A program made the translations under genes and the position numbers. Shown one piece after another: positions 45,266-56,500 of a DNA stretch of 64,000 nt (within the stretch, counting starts at the first letter, position 1; every line of letters starts with the position of its first letter). Source of the DNA: Cladopsammia gracilis (Eukaryota; Cnidaria; Anthozoa; Scleractinia; Dendrophylliidae); NCBI GenBank assembly GCA_022457155.1, contig JAJGOT010000020.1, forward strand, positions 206,001-270,000, written 5' to 3'. The notes under the pieces were generated by a model. That model saw only the letters and a program-made list of their open reading frames with translations, was not told the DNA's origin and did not search any database.

Positions 45266-47011
45266 ATGAACAAACGAGGAGACGAAGTTGACTGGTCAAA
45301 ATTAGCAAACGCGTTGCCTAAACCCAAAAGACTTCACCTAGAAGAGGACGATTCTGATGGCCTTTTTCATTGTCCAGTGCAAGCCTGCAACCATGATGGA
45401 TTTACGACACAAAGAGGTTGCAGAAAACACACAAAGAACAAACACCGTTGGTACTTTTATTTCGACGAAAAGCCAAACATCACTGATATTGAAGCGTGTC
45501 ACCAACCAAGCAACAAAACTGAGGCCAATGATCTCAAGACTCTACGCCAAATCAGGACAGTTCTCTCTTTTGACATGTCAAGCAACATCGCTCAAGATTT
45601 TTTGTCCTGGCTCACTGGCAGTGGTGGGGGCTGTAAAAGTGATCGGCAAGCACAACAAATTGTCAGCAAGTGTTTGAAGTTTCTTAAATTCTGTTGCGAG
45701 GACGAAGAGGATCTCACATTTGAGATCGTTGACTTTAGTCTATGTTCTCCTAATCTCCTATTCAAGTTCGTTGACCTGATGCAAGATGAGTGGAAACTTG
45801 GGCACGCGGGGCGTATAGGCTACCTGGATGCCATTGCAGAATTAGCGGATTTCAGAAAAGTTAATGGACCATCAGAATCTGTTTTGAGAGGGCTGTCGAC
45901 CACAGAACTGTACTTAAAAAAGGTGCGAAAAACTGTTTCCAAGATGATGCGATTACAGTGGACGAGCGAACTCGATATCGATGCCTTAGAAGCCAAGGGA
46001 CATTGGGCCACGTTGGAAGAGCTCTTGGAAGTTGTGGGGCGTTACTTGCCGCGCTACGAGAGCGTGCTGAAATCATGCAAGGATAAACCAGGTATAATAA
46101 CCCCATTAGACCTATCGTTCGCTACCAAATTTCTTGCCTTATATTTGTTTATCAAGGTGAAAGGCTCGCGCCCAATGACATATCAGTATTTAACAGTTGA
46201 GATGGTGAACAAAGCCAAGACCAACGGCGGATTTATTGATCAGAAAATGTTCAAAACAACGGGAAAATATGGTTTTGATTCTCTGTTCTTGACAGACACT
46301 AGCATGCAGGTAATCAACGGATTTATCACGCACATACGCCCACTGTTCAAGCCCACCTGCGACTACGTTTTGGTGACAAGAAATGGCGGACAGCATAATA
46401 AGCTTGGCGAACTCATGAGTAAATTAGTATTTGACGCAACCGGAAAGTATGTCCACCCCACCCGCTACCGACAGATTGTAGAGACTGCAAGTTCCAGGCA
46501 ACTCAGCAGCAGCGCTCAAAGCACGATCTCGGAAGACCAAAAACATAGTTCTGTTGTGGCGAAAGTGCACTACCAAAAAAAGAGATCTCGGGAAGTTGCA
46601 GCAGAAGCGCACAAATTTCTTGTAGAGCTACATGGGGACAAGGGCTCAGAGCTAGACATGGATGTGCGCACAAGGCTGTCTGACAAATGTAGCACGTCTT
46701 CGCAAGAGCACGATGATAAAGGCGATGGCTCCTCTAGTGATGAAGTGGAGACGTTAAAGGACCTGACACCTAAGCCTCCAGAAAGGGTGCCAAAACTAAA
46801 ACGCGAAGATTTATTTAAAATGACGGAAATGGATTCACCTCTGCGGAGAAAAAGTGTTATGTTCTCCCCGGAGGAGGACAGATACCTTAAAGTCGGATTA
46901 AAGCGCTACGGTTTTGGACAATGGCGAGCCATTTTAACAGATCCCGATTTCCATTTTCACAAATGTAGAACACCTAACTCTTTGTTGTGTCGCGCAGCAA
47001 GAAAATTCTAA
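45266..47011 (+). CDS. Zinc finger - tyrosine recombinase - Myb-like fusion protein
   Basis: 581 residues in one exon, intact. Residues 36-60 form a C2H2-type finger (C36, C41, H55, H60). Residues about 100-270 are helical like the core-binding domain of tyrosine recombinases. The catalytic set can be placed: R302 in KVKGSRPMTYQYLTVEM, K330 or K334 in FKTTGKYG, H397 and R400 in HPTRYRQ, H427 in QKHSSVV and Y436 in KVHYQKK. An acidic Ser-rich linker (about 455-500) leads to a C-terminal Myb/SANT-like domain (FSPEEDRYLKVGL, GFGQWRAIL, RTPNSLLCRAARKF; 533-581) of the telobox style. Such enzymes cut and rejoin DNA through a 3'-phosphotyrosine. The start is the first ATG in frame. A cyclin-like gene follows at 167 bp, and a replicative helicase gene converges. 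Confidence 0.82.
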   Translation: MNKRGDEVDWSKLANALPKPKRLHLEEDDSDGLFHCPVQACNHDGFTTQRGCRKHTKNKHRWYFYFDEKPNITDIEACHQPSNKTEANDLKTLRQIRTVLSFDMSSNIAQDFLSWLTGSGGGCKSDRQAQQIVSKCLKFLKFCCEDEEDLTFEIVDFSLCSPNLLFKFVDLMQDEWKLGHAGRIGYLDAIAELADFRKVNGPSESVLRGLSTTELYLKKVRKTVSKMMRLQWTSELDIDALEAKGHWATLEELLEVVGRYLPRYESVLKSCKDKPGIITPLDLSFATKFLALYLFIKVKGSRPMTYQYLTVEMVNKAKTNGGFIDQKMFKTTGKYGFDSLFLTDTSMQVINGFITHIRPLFKPTCDYVLVTRNGGQHNKLGELMSKLVFDATGKYVHPTRYRQIVETASSRQLSSSAQSTISEDQKHSSVVAKVHYQKKRSREVAAEAHKFLVELHGDKGSELDMDVRTRLSDKCSTSSQEHDDKGDGSSSDEVETLKDLTPKPPERVPKLKREDLFKMTEMDSPLRRKSVMFSPEEDRYLKVGLKRYGFGQWRAILTDPDFHFHKCRTPNSLLCRAARKF

Positions 47012-47177
47012 TCGCATTCGAAATCGCACAAGGGATGACTATTGACTGGCAGCGTTTAAACCAATGATTTGTTGCCAAAATAACATTTACCTACAATGCC
47101 TTTCAGGTATAGTTTTGTCGCTATAATTTGGATTGGCCTAAAGCATTTGACCTCTTTCGCCCACACAGCACAACGCC

Positions 47178-47564
47178 ATGAACAGTGTATTGCTAAAACA
47201 CCCTGAACTCAGACTCGAGGATATGAAGCAAATTGGAAATTTTCTTGAAGCCGTTTGCCTTTGCAATTATCCAGAAAGCACAGCCACGTTGGCAGAGACT
47301 ATACTCTGGCGACACTTGAATGTAACTGAGGGAAGAAAGAGATCGCAGCTTCAGGCGCTTATCTTATCGTGCTTGTACATCGCCATCAAACTAGAGGACA
47401 GTGACGCCGCAAGAAATGGACTATTCATGGATATCGTTTCTTCGACGACGTCTATTTCTAGAGGCCAAATTCTCGAAGAGGAACTCAAAATTTTGAAATC
47501 ATTGAACTGGCGACCCTTGAAGCATTACAAAGAGTTGGAAGAAGACTTAAAGTGGACATTGTAA
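47178..47564 (+). CDS. Small cyclin-box protein
   Basis: 128 residues, good start context (GCCATGA), stop TAA, AATAAA at about 47615. The sequence matches the N-terminal cyclin fold: ETILWRHLNV, LQALILSCLYIAIKLED, MDIVSSTTSISRGQILEEE, ILKSLNWRPL. The Lys of AIKLED (K71) and the Glu before KIL (E102) are the pair that contacts cyclin-dependent kinases in cyclins. Only one cyclin box is present; host cyclins usually have two. It could bind a kinase and push cells into S phase, as stand-alone cyclins of some large DNA viruses do, or be a decoy. It sits between the recombinase and helicase genes; whether it is transcribed alone or as a 3' exon after the recombinase is unknown. Confidence 0.75.
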   Translation: MNSVLLKHPELRLEDMKQIGNFLEAVCLCNYPESTATLAETILWRHLNVTEGRKRSQLQALILSCLYIAIKLEDSDAARNGLFMDIVSSTTSISRGQILEEELKILKSLNWRPLKHYKELEEDLKWTL

Positions 47565-47729
47565 GGGAGACCCCACGAACAGTTAGACAAACGATTGATG
47601 CAAACTATCCATTTAATAAACAAACAATGCAATGTATATTCTCTTATAATTATTCAATAACACGATAATTCCTCAAACAGTGTTCTTCCATAATTAAACA
47701 AGAGTGACAAAAGTCGTCGTTCTATTAAA

Positions 47730-50644
47730 TTACACCTTACTCGGGGTAAAGAAACTAGTGATACGCCCCTTTTTAGACACAGTAACACTTCCCTGAGATG
47801 CTCGTCGTCGTTTTGGGGTGCGGTTGCTTTTTTGAGAGCGGGAACTGCCTTCTTGAGACTGCGGTTGTGTTGCCTTCGGTGCCGCCACGGGAGTTATGAA
47901 TATATCTTCGTACGAGTCTTGGGCAACTTCGCTGGGGTATGGTAACGGATCCCATATGCTGGACACTCTTTCGGCTTGGTGGAGTGAAATCCACTTCATC
48001 TCTACTGCCTTTGTTTTTCGCTCCTGAAGGGCGTATTTTCTCAGACCTGGAATCTCTTGGTCTTGGAACTTCAAACGCAGAGCATCTCTAGCAACCTCCA
48101 TCATGTAGTTCAGCGCACGCTTCGTATCTGGATCAATGGCGTCATCTTCTTTCTTCTGTAATTCTCGCAGCTCTGCTTCCTTTGAGAGTACCCACTTATT
48201 GTTGTAGTATTGGATGGCCTTCTGTTTCAGCATCTCTTCTTCGTCCTTCTTCTTTCTGGCAAAGTACTCCTCCCGACTTTTCTCTATGTTCTGATGAAAT
48301 GGCCCTTGTACGGAAGTCAGTAGATGCGCGTCCTCTTCTTCGATCATTCCCATGGCCACCCATTGGCGCCTGGTATCTTCTAAAAACGCTTGCTCTCTTT
48401 CTTCTAAGCCCTTCTTGCTTTCGTCAGCGACGCGTCTCATTTCAGCGCCAATCAGCAGCAGCTGCCTTTGCCTGAGACTATCTTTCGGTTCTTGCTCTTG
48501 CAGTTCTGAGATCTTATTCACGTGTCTTTCCCAAAAATCACTTGACTCTGTTGTTTCTTCATCCGAGCTTTCTTCTGAACTGTCCGGATCGACGAGCTGC
48601 TGTGGAGATGTAGCATCGTCGCTCTCTTCTTCGTCGAGATTTAGAGTGCGGATGCGCTCTTTTTCCTCCGCGCTCATGGCTTGGTCCTTGCTTGACTGTG
48701 TCGCCATTTGGAGGGGGAATTCATCAGCAGGCGTTTCTGCTTTATTGCTCGCCCAAACTAGACAATCCATGGCATGCTCTTTCAGGGACTGCTGAACTCC
48801 TGCTACGGTTGTGCTATTTAATCTCTTGAAGTGAAACTTTCTCAGTCGAACGGCCATCGCTTCGTTGTGTTTGTCTCCAAAGTCCATGTCGGTCTGACAA
48901 GTAATGAACATCGGGCAACGTACGACCATAGCCGTGGCTGACTTGTATTTTCTGTCGTACGCGCTCATTCCCCCTTGCGTCAGCATCTGTTGAAAAAAAG
49001 GACAGATTTATGTTGAAACTTTAGTTTAGCCCGTATGTCCATCAAATTACGTTTCTTGCTTTTGTCTTTGCACTGCAATTTGCAATTTATGTCCCTTCAC
49101 GATCTTGCGTACTGGTCAGAACAAGAAAGCCCAGTAGGAGGAGTAATTACGTACCTTCCAGTCATCCGGATCGAGCATCTCTGCGTATGCCTCGTCAAGA
49201 AAGATGACCTGCGTATCCTCGTCTATCATGCTCTTGTTAAAAGCTCGTTGTTTTGAGATCATCGCAATGTACCTGCAATGATAAACAACACGATATCTTT
49301 TTTACGCTGTTAATTTCGCATGATGTGCATTGTACACGCAAAAGGTCGGCAGGTGCACGCACGGACATGAACGCATCGTTACCTGCTTGGAATAACTGCA
49401 GTGAGTGGCGTGAAGAGAGAAGTTTTACCGCTATTCGGTTCGCCTATCAGACAGAGAACTTTTTCCTTGTGTTGTTTTCCTCCGTGATTCAGAAGGCGCA
49501 AGTAGTATTCGCAGAAGTGCCGCACTTCGGTCTCACCAAGGCTGTTCTCAAGTATTTCCTTAAAATAGCCGGGGTCTGGTGATTTCTTGTGGTCATATCT
49601 GATGAATGCCCTTGGTGACACCCTGCCAACTTCTTCTATTGCATTTTGGATGAATTTTCGTTCATTTAGAGCAAAACACCACCCCTCTGCGACTTCTATA
49701 AGGTTGTAGTTTATCTGCACCTGGTGAAACATCTCGCTTTCAGGATCACCCAGCACAGACACCAAATGGCTACAATGGCGTATTATTGGCTCTTTGAATT
49801 TCTTGTTGCTTCCAAGGATGGTCAGGAACTTCTTCACACTGCAACAGTACTCAAAGGTGAAACGTGAGTCGGGGACTTTCTTGAATACTTCTCCTCGATG
49901 TAGGGCGTATCCCAGCTTGGTCATTGCACGCTCAATATCGTTTAAGGCCACTACAATCGGAGATGCAAGAACTGGTCCTGGTTCCGGAGGATTCTCGGTT
50001 TGCGTTTCTTCAATCCCAAACACGTCGAACACTAGCCCAGCACGAACTAGTGCGGGGATTGCTTTGCTGCGCAATGTTTCTGTGAAATGTGGTGATACCA
50101 CGCATAAACGCACGACGTGTTCACTGCCACTTGGAGACCCTACAGGTTCGTCCATGATCTGGTCTTGCATGATTTCGAGGCTGTTAGCGAACGACGCATC
50201 GACTTTCTTTTGCATAAAGGCGTTGTTATGGTCCTTTAGTACGGTGCAGAGAGGCGACGCGCAATTTTCCTCTTTTCCGCTCACACAGGATGGTAGAGAT
50301 TTTGGTTCCACTTCAACTCCAATATCTAGCAATGCTGAATGTATTGGCACGGTTGAGACACGCACTCCATTTTTGGACCTCAAGGCTATCCAGTAGGACA
50401 TTGCTGGAAGGTATGTCTTGCTACTGGTCTTTTGGGACGCATTCTCTTGGGACGCATTCTCTTGGTCTCCGTTTGGTGGAGTTTGAGCTTTCTTCTCTTT
50501 AGCAGCGATTGCAGAAAAGAAAAATGCCACACCTTTCACCTTCTTGATAGCCTGGTCACAAGCGTCTCTTTTTTTACAAATGTCCTTCCACATCTGCTCG
50601 ACTTTTGAAGGGTCGCCTTCTTCTTCTTCTCCATCGTAACACAT
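47730..50644 (-). CDS. Superfamily 3 (viral replicative type) helicase, three exons
   Basis: Exons 50644-49383, 49272-49155 and 48986-47730 join in frame (878 residues; donors GTAACG and GTACGT, acceptors ATTGCAG and CAACAG). Walker A GEPNSGKTS (401-409); Walker B VIFLDEAY with D447 and E448; motif C region VVRCPMFITCQTD (481-493; the usual Asn is Gln or Cys here); arginine-finger candidates R507/R509 in MAVRLRKFHF. The order and spacing resemble papillomavirus E1 and parvovirus NS1 helicases, which form rings on origins. I see no HUH nuclease motif in the first 300 residues. After the helicase comes an acidic, coiled-coil-rich tail (560-780) and a basic end with KGRITSFF (866-873), close to a PCNA-binding box. 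Convergent with the recombinase and cyclin genes; fully intact. Confidence 0.83.
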
Positions 50645-50832
50645 TTTAGTTGTTATTAGTGAACATCCCTGTACGGTCGTCAGAATAGTGCTGATCAGTG
50701 CACTCCGAATTTTCTGTGGAAATGAGCAATTTTGATCAGAATACTACATGTGTGTATTGGACAACACTCGAAAAGCATAGAATATCTTGAAGGAATCAGT
50801 GCAATAACGTGAAGAAATTCAAATGATTGAGC
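50645..50832. promoter_or_regulatory. Upstream region of the SF3 helicase gene
   Basis: Would hold the promoter of the - strand helicase gene. No dyad of the GGAAC type is present here, unlike on the recombinase side. No specific element named. Confidence 0.3.
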
Positions 50833-51051
50833 TTAACCCTTTATGTCCCAAGAGTGCATGACCAACATCAAATTTCTCCTCACAATATCAATACATAGTC
50901 AAGGGAAATGGTTATGAGAATTAAAACAATTATCACCAATGAGAAATTGCTTTGATCTTTCAATAAATTTTCCCAACTAATACTATAAGAAAATGTATGG
51001 AGATCAGTCAGGAGAATTTGTATGTGGATATATTGGGGCTTAAAGAGTTAA
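50833..51051. mobile_element. TTAA-bounded MITE
   Basis: TTAACCCTTTATGTCCC at the left and, inverted, TTAACTCTTTAAGCCCC at the right, 219 bp apart. The TTAA at both edges and CCCTTT-type ends fit piggyBac-like MITEs. Confidence 0.65.
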
Positions 51052-52059
51052 TTCTTACCTTGCTATTAAGCTGTTTGGCTGGTACGCTTGCCATGACCGC
51101 AACCCTTCGACTGAGAGGGAGAGTAGTTTCGCATCTAGCTTTTCTAGCTTTTCTTTTGTTAATTTGCATTATCTTGGGATTGCATACTCCTACTAGGAAG
51201 CTCGGCCAATAATGTAAAACTTCATCAATAACAATGTAGGCTTTTATTCACAGATCGACATGGCATTTTGATTACGTAAAATAAGTGCGACATTGCACCA
51301 ACATCCGCTTGATTCAGGGATCCTTTGTATTACACAATCTAATCTGAATCAAGTCAAAACATTCTTTTTAAATTCGACTTGTTAAGTTTTTAATTTTTGA
51401 TAGCATAGTTCTACAAGCACATTTACCGAAAAGCGGAGAAGCATTTCCAGTAATTGAACATTCTCTTCGGTTGCATTTCATTAGAAGAGAATTGATTTCT
51501 GTTCGCTATTTATGAGAGCTGTTGATAATGGTGTTAAGTTATTCGATGTATTCAGGCACGCGTGTTTTGCTGATGTAGTTATCTGTTGAATGTAGGTATT
51601 TGATGCAACGCACTAACTAGGCGTGTGGGAGTATTTGTATATAAATAGCAGGTTCTTTTGTATGCGAGTCAGTTCTTGGTCGTTACACTGTACTCAATAC
51701 AAACAGTGGACATTTTACTTATGTTTGTTGTTGATTAATTGTTTTCATTACGAATTTTTTATGGACATTCCTTGGCTCAACGTTTGTCTCATACCAGTAA
51801 CTTATTTTGTAAATTGAAGGTAGTTTTGTCTACCGAGGCATACTTGTGCAATAAAGTGTAACAGCCTACTACGACACAGTACACCAGAATTTCTTTTTTG
51901 TTGTTGTTTCAAGATTTACGTAGGAGTGCAATAGATATAAGCTTGCTTTTAACAACAGAATGAAAATGCCGTGCCCTAGCTATTTTTTTTTTGTAAATAA
52001 ACATTGACTAATACTAGAGGTCTTTTCCCGTCTTAACTGCCATATCTGTAACGATAAGA
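51052..52059. other. Noncoding, nothing recognised
   Basis: AT-rich stretch without a recognised exon or repeat. It may hold the undetected outer end of the recombinase-helicase element. Confidence 0.4.
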
Positions 52060-52965
52060 GTCAAACCCGTGGATAAGATATTTCAGATGGAGCGGGAACA
52101 GTGGGGACAACGGGAAAGCGGGGAAACAGTTGCAGTATAAACAATATGTTATTGCGAAACACATTATATTGTGTATTAGGTACTCACAGTAATATAACAT
52201 GTAACATATTACCAATAACATATTTTATGACATGTACCTTAAACTGCAAGTCCTTCCCCGCTTCCCCTTTGTCCCCGCTATTCCCACTCCATCTGAAATA
52301 TCTTATCCACGGGATTGATTATGATTCCTTGATAGAACTGCAAGTCCTTCCCGTGTAAAAGATATTTCAGATGGAGTGGGAACAGCGGGGACAACGGGAA
52401 AGCGGGGAAGCACTTGCAGTTTCAGCTACATGTCATTTAATAATTTATTATTATTAATATATTACATATTATATTACTGTAAGTATATTAGATACAATAC
52501 ATATTATATTGTATATAAAGTACTTACAGTAATATAATATGTAATATATTAATAATAATAAAATATAAAATAACATGTAGCTGAAACTGCAAGTGCTTCC
52601 CCGCTTTCCCGTTGTCCCCGCTGTTCCCACTCCATCTGAAATATCTTATCCACGGGATTGATTATGATTCCTTGATAGAACTGCAAGTCCTTCCCCGCTT
52701 TCCCGTTGTCCCCGCTATTCCCACTCCATCTGAAATATCTTATCCACGGGATTGATTATGATTCCTTGATAGAACTGCAAGTCCTTCCCCGCTTTCCCGT
52801 TGTCCCCGCTATTCCCACTCCATCTGAAATATTTTATTCACGGGATTATGATTCCTTGCTTGAACTGCAAGTCCTTCCCGTGTAAAAGATATTCCTGATG
52901 GAGTGGAAATAGAGGGGACAACGGGAAAGCGGGGAAGGACTTGCAGTTTCAGCATGTCGTTTAAT
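52060..52965. repeat. Seven G-rich repeats in alternating orientation, with palindrome centre near 52500
   Basis: The unit reads AAGATATTTCAGATGGAG, GGGAACAGCGGGGACAACGG, GAAAGCGGGGAA and ends at TTGCAGT. + copies lie near 52075, 52360 and 52890; - copies near 52250, 52590, 52690 and 52780. Four G runs (GGG, GGGG, GGG, GGGG) with 5-6 base loops meet the usual G-quadruplex pattern. 52350-52655 is a long inverted repeat around an AT-rich centre. Confidence 0.8.
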
Positions 52966-53538
52966 ATATTATTAGTAATATATTACATATTATATTACTG
53001 TAAGTACCTAATACACAATATAATATGTGTTAAGCAAAAATAAAATAAAATATCTAATTCACAGGACTGACTCCTTCAGCCATATTAATCGCATCGTAAA
53101 AAAAATCGCGGAAAAGTCTGGCCGTATTAGGAACAATTGGTCCCTTTCAATGCGTTCCTATTTTTTTGTGCCAACTTTTGATAAAACAACCTGGCATAAG
53201 AGCATTATGTTTTGTTTTAACTCATATTCATATCTAAAACATCAATTAACTTGCGTGTGATGTAGTAAGATAGTTATTTCACAAAGAATTAAGATAAACA
53301 TGATTTCCAAGGCTTTTAAAGTAAACGGAACGTAAATTTTGGGGAATGGTCATCATCATCTCCATCACCATGATTATTTTCATCACCATGATCATCGTCA
53401 CATTTTGGTGTCATCTGAATCTACAACTGAACACACGCACGACAAAATATAATGCCTTTGCTAAATACATCTTAAAAATGTTGATCAGGTACTTTTTACA
53501 CACTTTTAGCCAGTGTTAATTCAGTTGGCCGTCTGAGT

Positions 53539-56500
53539 TTATTTGAGTTGGCGCATTTTGTGTACAAGCTCTGCACATTGCTTTTCCCAGTTGTACGTTT
53601 CGTCATAACGTGACCGCAAACTGCGTGCTTCCTCCAGCCTCATTTGCCTCGGTTTCTGTCTGGCACTTCTGATAGCTTTGCCCCAGACCTCAGCATCATC
53701 GGCGTCCACCACAAACATCGATCCATTGGCTATGGTCTGGAGAGCTTGTCCAAATCCCGAGTTATCGCTTACTAAGACCGGAAGGCCAGCAGAAAGGGCT
53801 TCGAGAGCGGTGAGACCAAATCCCTCGGTGCGTGAAGGCATGATGGCGAGATCTGCCTCGCAGAACAGTTCGGCCAGCTTTTCACGACTCTCAAGGTAGC
53901 TTCGCACAGTTAGCTGAGAACGAGAAATTCCAAACTTTAGTAAGTTATCTTTGACTTCTTCTTCTTTCCCATCTGGTGCCCCGACGAATATAAGATGGTA
54001 GCTTTTATCTTTCAAGTCTGCTACAGCTTGAGCAGCAATATCGTATCCCTTCAATTCAAAATCTTCTGGGTCACCACGACCAAAGACTAACACGCGGAAC
54101 TTTCCTCTCTCCTCACCTGCTTGCCCCAACTTTAAGAACTCGGGAAAAATACCGGGTGTAAAATTTACCACGTGTTCATCTTTAGCATGTGGACGAAGAT
54201 CGGCGGAGGTGGTTTCCGTGAGCTTTGGTCCAACGGCTACAACGATATTAGCTTCTTTACTCAGGTCTACTTCAATTTCACGCTTCCTAGTGCCTTTTGC
54301 TATCGTTTGTTTACCCGTTTTAAACATTGCGAGTTCTTCACTGGCGGTATGAACAACATGAACGCGTTTGCAATTGGGACGTTGTGTTACTATAGCATAG
54401 GCTGGTGGTCCGAGCTTCTGACCGTGGCCTATAACGAAGTCGATATCAAGGTCGTCACGTGGAAAGCTCAATCCAAGGATGGGATCAAACCCAGGTATCG
54501 CCTTTGGTGTTCCCAGGTTTACATTATGATAATTGGCTTCTTTCTCCTCCTTTTCGCTGTATTGTGGTAGTAGAAGGGTTACTATCACATCACGTTGATT
54601 AGCCAGGCGTTTTGCCAGTTCTCTGTTCAGTGTAGACAAGCCACCCTTTGATGAGCCCCATTCATCAGCCAAAAGTGTTACTCTTAAAGTGTTTGCGTTT
54701 AGCTAGAAAAGAAAGAGATAGAAGATAAAAACTGCAATCGATTTGTTTATTTTATTGGAGAGTAAAAGAGCAGCAGTCATTTCTATAATACATGTTTAAA
54801 GGAGCAGTTTCATAGGAAATTTGAGCTTTTTTGGTAAAGAACATTCTACAACACATTTATTCAGGTAAAAAATAATACTAAAACACCAAGGGAACGTAAT
54901 CAACTGATTCTTGAATGGGAAAGAAATCAAGGTCTGCATGTTGTAGCCCATTTGGAAACGAAATGTGAGAACTTTAGAATGTTTAGCTAGTTGTTTTTTT
55001 TTTCAAGTCGTTATTCATTCAGACAAGTGCGTCTATGCCGGTAGAGACACATATCGACAGTGTTTGACAAAAGGTGGCATGATTATAGTGCGATTGATGT
55101 TTACCTCGAGTGCTCGGCGCGTTTTTCAAACTAGGCCCTTATCGATTGTGGTTTGCTTCAGGCTCTGATCTCTAGCAATTTGAGCGGGTTCTGGCCTATC
55201 GGGCGCTGTTCTTCTCGATCTTCTCGTACCTGTCTTTAAGTTGCTCGGTTTGGTCTCAATCATGCCATTGGTGCGTTACTTTTTCTACGCAGTTGTCAGC
55301 CCTTACTTCTTATACTATTTTATTGCCTGTGAAAGTGGAACTGAGACCGGCGCAATCTTTACTCCCGGTGTGCCCAGTCCTCTAGACGACGAACGACGCA
55401 GCGCAGTATTGCGGTAACCTTCTTCACCCTCCAACAGTCAAATGAAATAGACTGAACCATGGACAGAACTGGAAAATAACCAATCTTAAGAGACCAAGCA
55501 AAAAAAAAAAAAAGAAAGAAAGAAAAAAAGAAAACTAAAAATATGCCGATTATGCTAGCAGTGCTACTTTTATAAAAAGTGCAAAACTTATGCTCGTTTT
55601 TCCAAATTATGCCAAAAATTATGCTGGCACAATCGATAAGGGCCTATTTCAAACTGTGTTGTCTTGTGTTTTTTGTGTTGCTATATAACAAATCACTTCA
55701 TAACTGATCCGTCGGGAAACAGTGAATTTTGTTTCCCTCGAATCTCGCTAAAATTCACTGTTTTCCACGGCACTAGTCATTAAGTGTTTATTGTCCTCAG
55801 TTATATATCTACTTGGGAGGCGGTATTGTTTCAGCGAGAAAAGACCTTGGTTATTAACCATTTACACCCAAATTTCGCAGATTTCAGTCGACATGTGAAT
55901 GGGTAGATTTCTTTTGGCTGCTTAAACGAAAGATTCTCAAGAAAAAATACGTCTTGAAAGAAAGGTAGTCCAGAATTTCTTATTTCCAACCCGTTCTCTT
56001 CTCTGAATTTACCATTATCGTTAAGTCTCAAATTGCTCTGAATTTACGCTTATAGTTAATTTAGAACACTGACAGTCTGAAATGAATTCTGGGAAATCAG
56101 CATTTTTTGTTGAAAAAGAACAATCCTTAGTGTTCGGACAGGACTCGAACCTACGACCCTTCGCTGACTTATCCCCTCTTCTAATCACTAGACCACCACG
56201 CTGCTGGTTGAGCAAACGTCAATTTTTTAGAGGCCCACTATCACCCAAACTGCATTGCGAATTTATTTAACGCAGTCGAAAATTCCCAAAAGAGCCAATC
56301 ACGAGCGAGCTCGTCATTTGAAAACAAAAACGAACGACCTTAAAGCCAAATGGGTGATAGTGGGCCTTTAACATAATAAAATTCATGCACTTATTCTACA
56401 CCCTGTAGTAAGCCTATAAAATTACTCGCTTGAAAATAATTTTAGAAAGTAAATGGAAAAGCTTGATCACCAAACCTCAACAAAAAGCTAACCATTTGAA

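Noticed and set aside
47730..50644. Endogenous parvovirus or papillomavirus fragment
   Set aside because: No HUH nuclease motif, no capsid gene nearby, spliced gene, and an intact tyrosine recombinase as neighbour. Viral ancestry of the helicase domain is still possible.
56136..56215. Functional tRNA gene (also 56590-56672 and 36460-36545)
   Set aside because: A- and B-box-like words present but the acceptor stem does not pair.
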